From Flaccisagitta enflata (lineage: Eukaryota > Chaetognatha > Sagittoidea > Aphragmophora): 64,000 bases of DNA. The notes below the pieces were generated by a model. It was not told the origin of the DNA. It saw only the letters and a list, made by a program, of their open reading frames with translations, and did not search any database. The position numbers and the translations under genes were made by a program. This document shows, piece after piece, positions 51,289 through 64,000 of the stretch. Where the stretch lies: contig OZ231126.1 of NCBI GenBank assembly GCA_965153355.1, forward strand, positions 69,750,001-69,814,000, read 5' to 3'. Position 1 is the stretch's first letter. Each line of letters begins with the position of its first letter.

Positions 51289-51398
51289 ATTCTTTTTCTA
51301 GACTTGTGGCCATACTGAAAATTGTTGTGAGACATGCACAAAACCAATCCCTATTCATGTAACCTGGTAAGGGGATAGCCACAAGTCTAGAAAAATTT
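51289..51398. repeat. Small foldback repeat
   Basis: TTTTTCTAGACTTGTGGC pairs with GCCACAAGTCTAGAAAAA across a loop of about 65 bp. Confidence 0.55.
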
Positions 51399-53452
51399 CA
51401 AGCTGTGATTTTATAAAAATGTAACATGAAAAAAATGATGACAATCTTATCAAAATAGACAAAACTTTTCATTAGTTATATAATTCAAAATTTTTGTCAC
51501 ACTGTGACAATCTGTGATGAATTTGGAGTTCATTATTATCCATAAACTTTATTTTACTTGATCTTTTCATTATTTCCCAGAAGGTTTTGTAGCAAAGGTA
51601 CAAAATCGACATTCTTAATTTCAGCTATGAATTTTGTAGTAATGGGTTACTTTTATGACAAAGTAAGATAGATTCTCAGGCTGAAATCAGGTTATGTTTC
51701 TAACAAAAAAAAATTGTTTCTCTAGATTAAATTCAAATATTTCGGGTCCAAATTCTTAATGACCTCGGCAAATTACTGTGTGTGTTTGATCAATTCTTAC
51801 AAATATATATCATCCATTTCGTGTTCAATTGTTCAAGTACTAGATTATACAGATATCATCCTTTCAATGATATGAATTTTGTCAGGCCAACATGAAAGTG
51901 ACAAATTTTGGAGCAAGGTAAATGTTAAAATGTAGTAGTATGCATCCATCTGAGATAAATTGCCGCCAATTTATGGAAAGCACAAAAACAAAGTTGTGGT
52001 ACCCAGTTAATTTGCTCAAATCTTATTGGACATCAGTTCAATGGGTTCTTTTGGCTTGGGAAATCTTCCAAATATTTGCGTAAATTGAAACAGAAATATT
52101 TTTCAGGCTCCTGTATCTACATAGAAACCATAAAATACAAAAAAAAAGCAGATAAATTGAATTCATCTTTTGGACTTTGTTAACTTTGTTCCGTGAGGAA
52201 AGAGAACTCAAAACTTAAATCATCTAAATAAAGAGGTTTTACAACCGATCTTCCGTCAACAAGATGTCATAGTATCCTGCTCAAATGAGGCCACCAATAG
52301 ACTGAAGGTAGCTCGGTTATAATGATAATGATAATGATAATGTCAAAAAATCCTGTTTAAATGAGGCCACTAACAATGTAGCTCTATTACATTCAGATTA
52401 TGCAATTTAATTCTTTTGTTCTACTTGGGCTACCATATTAATCGATTATTAACTCTTTAACATTTTTGGGCTTTGAAATCTTGTCAATGCATCACGATTA
52501 ACTATCTAGAGCATAAATAAATCAACAAAAAAAAATTAGTTCATTTGTCATTAGAGGGTTTATAAATAAATCTATAGAATAAGCTATTTACTTTTTATTA
52601 CCTCTTTGAGCTTTAACTACTACCTCTACATGGATTTTCTATACAGTTTAAGACAAAAATTTAGTACAAATGCATGATAACCTCCCACGCCTTCAATGTG
52701 TTTTAGACCATTCCTTTGTCACTACCCTGTTCTTGCTTTTATGTCATTTGCCCTCACAATAACTCAGTGGGGTTGAAGCAAACCAAGAAAGTAATTGGCA
52801 TTGTATCTAGGACAAAAAGTCTGATGAAGAAACCTCCTATCTATCTAAAAAGAATCCGTTTTAATACAATCAGAAATAAAAAAAAACATGGTTGGATACA
52901 TGGCTACCTTAGTCCCGTGTGGATGGGCAGGAGCAGTGCTGGAGAAGGTCACTAGGGTATCTGGGCAGGAGCCGTATGCTCAAAAAACACCAAAAAAGTA
53001 AAAAGGAGACTAACCAACGGACCGACCAACCGACCGATAGACCGACATTGCGGGGCATGGAGTCGCGTAGTACGCAACTGAAAATAGATGCAATATTTTC
53101 GCCAATTTTCAACTGAGGCATTAATCTTATTTTTTTTTCTCATTTGTAAACGCCCCGAGCTAAATGAATGAGGTTTGCGGCATTGCGTCAGAAATTCAGG
53201 GCAGATTCAAAATCAAACTGATTTTTATCTAGATTTTTCATTTTTAATAGAGTTTTAGCTCTAAATGCTTGTTGATATACTAATGCTCCAGATAGTATTA
53301 AATTTTTAAAAAATTCTCTTATGGTCAATGTCAATGTCAATTATCTTTTTTTTTTGAGGGGGGGGACATCTTTACGCTCAAATTTAATGTAACAGATTTC
53401 ACTCATTTTTCTTTGAAAATACTGTGGAAAAGCGTTTTTCTTCAGAGGATGG

Positions 53453-53958
53453 TTTTAGTTGCGGACAAGCGATTTTATAAGAGGCTTTGTCCGTCCATCC
53501 ATCCATTGGTGCGCTGGTCCATACATCTGTAATAACTAATGATCATTTCAGAAAAACTCATATTCTCAATCAAAACAAACCTGTGTCAAAGCATTAAGAG
53601 TTACTTAATTGACCGTAAACAATTACTTATATTTTGTGTCAAAGACATCATAAAGGTGTATAAGCACAAAACACAAAAAGTTAACTAGCACTTTTGGTTT
53701 CCTCAAAAATTAAAAATTTCTATTTCTGCAAAAAATTTGTGATGACACAGTTCAAATACTGTAAAGCATTGTTCCAGGGATCAGATATTTTCTGCAATGT
53801 ATCGGTCCGTGGTGATTGAGTCAAAAAGAGGAAAATTGTGCGTTTCATGCACTTTTCGTGAATGTTTGTATGTGGGGTAAGGGGATTGGGGTGTGGATGG
53901 GGATTGGACGCCCCTGCCCACCCGTCCGCGACGATATTGTGACCCCGCGTCACTTGTT
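53453..53958 (-). mobile_element. HE element split by about 270 bp
   Basis: Hairpin end AGTTGCGGACAAGCGAT at 53458 and CTTTGTCCGTCC. The A-end GTCCGCGACGATATTGTGAC is at about 53925-53945. Unique AT-rich sequence (53530-53790) separates the halves. Confidence 0.55.
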
Positions 53959-54044
53959 GCACTAAGATGGCGTATTTTTTGCGTAGTATAGAGCTCTCCA
54001 GAGGTTTGTCGAAATCCATGAGAGGGTGCCAAATGATTTCGCAT

Positions 54045-60072
<6,028 letters not shown>

Positions 60073-60231
60073 TTTTTTTCCAACTCGTTTAACGTTTGAC
60101 TTTGAGAAGCAACAACAACCAAAATAAGGAAAGATCGAAAGTTTGAACTGAAAGATGACGATTCAACCAAATGCAGAACGTTTTTCCAAAGCATGAAAAC
60201 TCAAAGTGAAATCATTTGACGCGCGTTGACT

Positions 60232-60240
60232 CTTTTTATA
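60232..60240 (-). promoter_or_regulatory. TATA box of the light-chain gene
   Basis: The minus strand reads TATAAAAAG 160-168 nt upstream of the ATG. Initiation about 25-30 nt further on would leave a 5' UTR of about 135 nt. A (GA)n array lies immediately upstream at 60280-60418. Confidence 0.55.
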
Positions 60241-60279
60241 CAGAGGACGGGGGGGGGGAAAGGAAAGAGAGATTGAGAG

Positions 60280-60419
<140 letters not shown>

Positions 60420-60574
60420 AAAGCGTCCATTATGGTATCACGAGTCGTCTTAGAAAAAGAAATACACTGAAACTTCGAGAGACGACTTTTTAACCCCTGT
60501 TTTCCTGTAAACACACGCGCACTTACGTGGAGATGTAACAAGGTCAACATCTGTAAGTCGCGTGCGGGACAAAA

Positions 60575-60800
60575 AAAACTTAAGATGACTTGAGATACTC
60601 AAGATGACTTAAAATGACTAAAGATGACTTGAAATTACTTAAAATGACTTATAATGACTGAAACAAGTGAATGGACTTAATTGACGTAAGTGACTCAATG
60701 TAGCTTAACATGACTTAAAATGACTTAGAATGACTTTGAATGACTTAGAATGACTGAGATTGACTAAAAATGACTGAAAATGACATAAAGTATATTAAAC
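60575..60800 (+). repeat. Degenerate (AATGACTTAA)n
   Basis: ATGACTTAAA-like units of 10-11 bp with drift. Confidence 0.78.
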
Positions 60801-60801
60801 C

Positions 60802-61266
60802 AGTCGCCCAAGGGCAATATGTGGTCAGCGATACCCGTCGCCCTGCTTTGCAGGATTGTAAATTGGAGTGAGAGAAAGCAGGGCAGCGGCCCCAAAGGGG
60901 ACAAAGTCCTGTAGAACACAGGGGGACTTTTGTTCGTTCATGCGTGTGTCCGTCCCCTAGGCCCTCTCAGGCCTAAAATCTGCCCTCTCAGGCCGGAAAT
61001 CTACCCTCTCAGGCCTAAAATCAGCCCTCTCAGGCCTTGAATCTGTGAGGGCAGGTTTAAGGCCTGCGAGGACAGATTTTGGGCCTGAGAGGGCAAATTT
61101 CAGGCCTGAGAGGGTAGATTCAAGGCCTGAGAGGGCAAATTTTAGGCCTGAGAGGGCAGATTTCAGGCCTGAAAGGGCCTAGGGGGGGACGCACGCATGC
61201 ACGCACGAACAAAAGTCCCCCTGTGTTCTACAGGACTTCGTCCCCTTTGGAGCCGCTGCCCAAATA
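60802..61266. mobile_element. Hairpin element with minisatellite, copy 4
   Basis: GGTCAGCGATACCCGTCGCC and GGCAGCGGCCCCAAAGGGGA at the left; CAGGACTTCGTCCCCTTTGG at the right; between them CTCAGGCCTAAAATCTGCCC-type units in both orientations. Confidence 0.68.
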
Positions 61267-61594
61267 GTAAAGTGTGACAAACCGATGGACGGACCGACGG
61301 ACCAACGGATCGACAGACCGATGGACCAACAAAGCGGAATGTAGAGTCGTGTAGCAGACGAATAAAAGCGCACATGAAGGCACATGCACACTTCAACTTG
61401 GTACCAAGTTGCTTATTTTTATTTTATTCTTATTTATTTTATTCTTATCATTCACGCATCAAAGATGATAACGTTGTAGATGATATCTGAAACGGATAAA
61501 AGAGACCCTTTTCTTTTCGTTTCACCTTTTTATCGCAAAATGAGAAAACAACGAAGAAAACGAACTAAATGATCATATAGGCTAATTACAGCAA

Positions 61595-61740
61595 AGCAAA
61601 ATATAGCAATGCACAGCATAGCACAGCTAAACACGGCAAAGAAAAGTACAACAACGCATAGAAAAGCACAGCAAAGCACAGCTAAACACGGCAAAGAAAA
61701 GTAGAGCCAACCACAGCAAAACACAATAAAGCGCAACAAC
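61595..61740 (+). repeat. AGCACAGCAAA-type repeat
   Basis: ACAGCTAAACACGGCAAAG occurs twice, about 60 bp apart, among shorter related units. Confidence 0.7.
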
Positions 61741-61895
61741 ATTCCTCATCACTTGTTTTTGTTCAACGAAGGTAGTAAAATGAATGATAGGAAACAGCGG
61801 ATACGGCGGTCGTTATCGTTATTGTCTCAACTCTAGGTGATCAAAGATTTGCGCCCACGAAGTTGACCAATGGAAGGGTAGATAAATCAAGAATA

Positions 61896-62481
61896 CCGGG
61901 TCAACCTTCTGAATTGTCAGATGCTATAACGCTTTTTCTTAAAAAATGCTTAGAATAGGGATTTTAAATTGATAAGGTACTATCAAATATAGATTGACAT
62001 TTTTTATGTCAAACTTATATCAGTTGTTGTGTTTTATATGTAAAGCGAAAGCTTACTTTTACACACAAAGCAAGAAATCCGGAAATGATGCAAAGCACTT
62101 CATTTTCTTTCTTAAACAGTGTGGGCCACCAGTGTAAGATTGTCCATTGATAAAAGGTGATATGATGAAGACTTAAGTATTTACCAACTTTAACATCATT
62201 TGTGACCAATTTACCAACTGCGACTCAAAATATAAAAAAAAATGATAATATTGTATGAATATAACATATATTAACATAATATAAGATTTTTTTACTTTTT
62301 GGGCGATTTTATTTCAAATTCTCACAAACTACAAACTACTTGACCTGAAATCTTGATACAAAAAATCTTGATATAAAAAATTTAAAACTATGGTTTTGAA
62401 ACAAAAAACTTAAAACTATGGTTTTTTTTCATCTTTGAGAAAAAGCTTGATAGAATCCGACAACTCAGCTGGATCACCCTG
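61896..62481. mobile_element. Diverged MITE of the same group
   Basis: Ends TA-CCGGGTCAACCTTC and GGATCACCCTG-TA. GATTGACATTTTTTATGTC matches the interior of the copy at 46725. More decayed. Confidence 0.6.
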
Positions 62482-62922
62482 TAGTGCAGACGGACCAACG
62501 GACCAATGGACAGACAGACAAAGCCTTCTAAAGAGTTACATGTCCGCAACTAAAGTGAATTCCCGAGAGATTACACGAGAATCACGAAAAAAGGTTATTT
62601 TTCCTTGAAAAAATTACATGTCATCAATCCGGGCGTCTAAACTTGAGATCAGGGATGTGGCATAGGGGAAAAGCTCCCACACTCGTTGCCTAGATAACCC
62701 CTTTATTCACTAGCTGATAAGTTCATCAGATCTTTTTTTCATGTTTTGTTTACTGCTAAATGAAGAAGAAAAAAGTAAAGACCACCGTCCTAATGATAAC
62801 GAACAAAATACTGAACTGAAATTTTTATCATTTTTTCAAATTTCAAAATACTGGGATTGAAATAAAGGAAATTGTTCATAATCATCAATTATTTCAGATG
62901 AAGTTGAGAAAATAGGGTAAAC

Positions 62923-63733
<811 letters not shown>

Positions 63734-63734
63734 T

Positions 63735-64000
63735 TTGTTTATTTGTTAATTTGTCTTTTGTTTGTCTGTGTGTGGATGAAGCAAAGCAGTCGAGCAAGAG
63801 CAGGGAAACTTAGCATAAAACATTAAAAGCTACTTAGCCGATACCAGCGGCTTCTGTGTACCTATGTCAACCCACGCTTTTCTTCATTTTTCCCATAACT
63901 CGAAAGAAATAGTAATCTAGTAAAAGCAGGCCTATATATTATTGAGTTTCCCTCCCCCCCCCCCCGCGGGGGGGAAAAATCAATGGGTTTGGAGATGGGG
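63735..64000. other. Unique sequence with a C/G palindrome
   Basis: A C-run, GCGG and a G-run at about 63953-63975 form a near-perfect G/C hairpin; no gene seen. Confidence 0.5.

Larger units (their letters stand above)
48900..52886. other. AT-rich intergenic spacer between the convergent genes
   Basis: It holds a partial hairpin-minisatellite element (about 49345-49500), the dispersed repeat at 50280 and the foldback at 51289. No gene seen. Confidence 0.45.

Overview
The window is nuclear DNA of an animal, most likely an invertebrate. It holds multi-exon protein genes with GT-AG introns, a myosin essential light chain, tRNA-derived SINEs, TA-flanked inverted-repeat transposons and a non-LTR retrotransposon remnant. 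Nothing bacterial, organellar or CRISPR-like is present. The phylum cannot be fixed from this sequence. Much of the window is simple repeat: (GA)n, (CA)n, (GAA)n, (CAA)n, (GACA)n, (ATAC)n and (ACT)n arrays reaching about 1.3 kb. Nearly all long open frames here (poly-RE, poly-SL, poly-F, poly-HT, poly-K) are translations of these arrays, not genes.

Two real genes can be assembled from short exons. (1) Plus strand, about 5.9-42.6 kb: the 3' part of a gene for a single-pass membrane receptor. Seven phase-compatible exons encode a transmembrane helix, a basic stop-transfer stretch and a cytoplasmic tail of about 830 residues rich in Ser, Gly, Asn and Gln. Its stop codon is at 42581-42583; the extracellular part lies left of the window. 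(2) Minus strand, 60.07 to 54.05 kb: a complete five-exon gene of 149 codons for a myosin essential (alkali) light chain, with a TATA box upstream. The two genes are convergent.

Introns and spacers are packed with mobile-element families. The most abundant is a short element of about 130-300 bp, with at least 20 full or partial copies. It has a hairpin at each end and a variable (GACG/GACC)n tract in the middle. A 9-10 nt word near one end recurs as an arm of the hairpin at the other end, and the two change together between subfamilies. Other families are MITEs beginning TA-C(A/C)GGGT, a foldback element with a 5-bp target duplication, a GGGCGYGTTTCTAGT-ended element (six copies), hairpin elements carrying GGCCTGA-type minisatellites, a head-to-head pair of tRNA-SINEs, and a retrotransposon C-terminal fragment lying inside a 3.1-kb TIR element.

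The main gene-level oddity is that both genes have a minisatellite grown from an exon-intron boundary. In the receptor gene a 36-bp array repeats a splice acceptor plus the first exon bases. In the light-chain gene a 57-bp array repeats the last exon bases plus the splice donor. Both periods are multiples of three. A third array (65 bp) grew from the end of the hairpin element.
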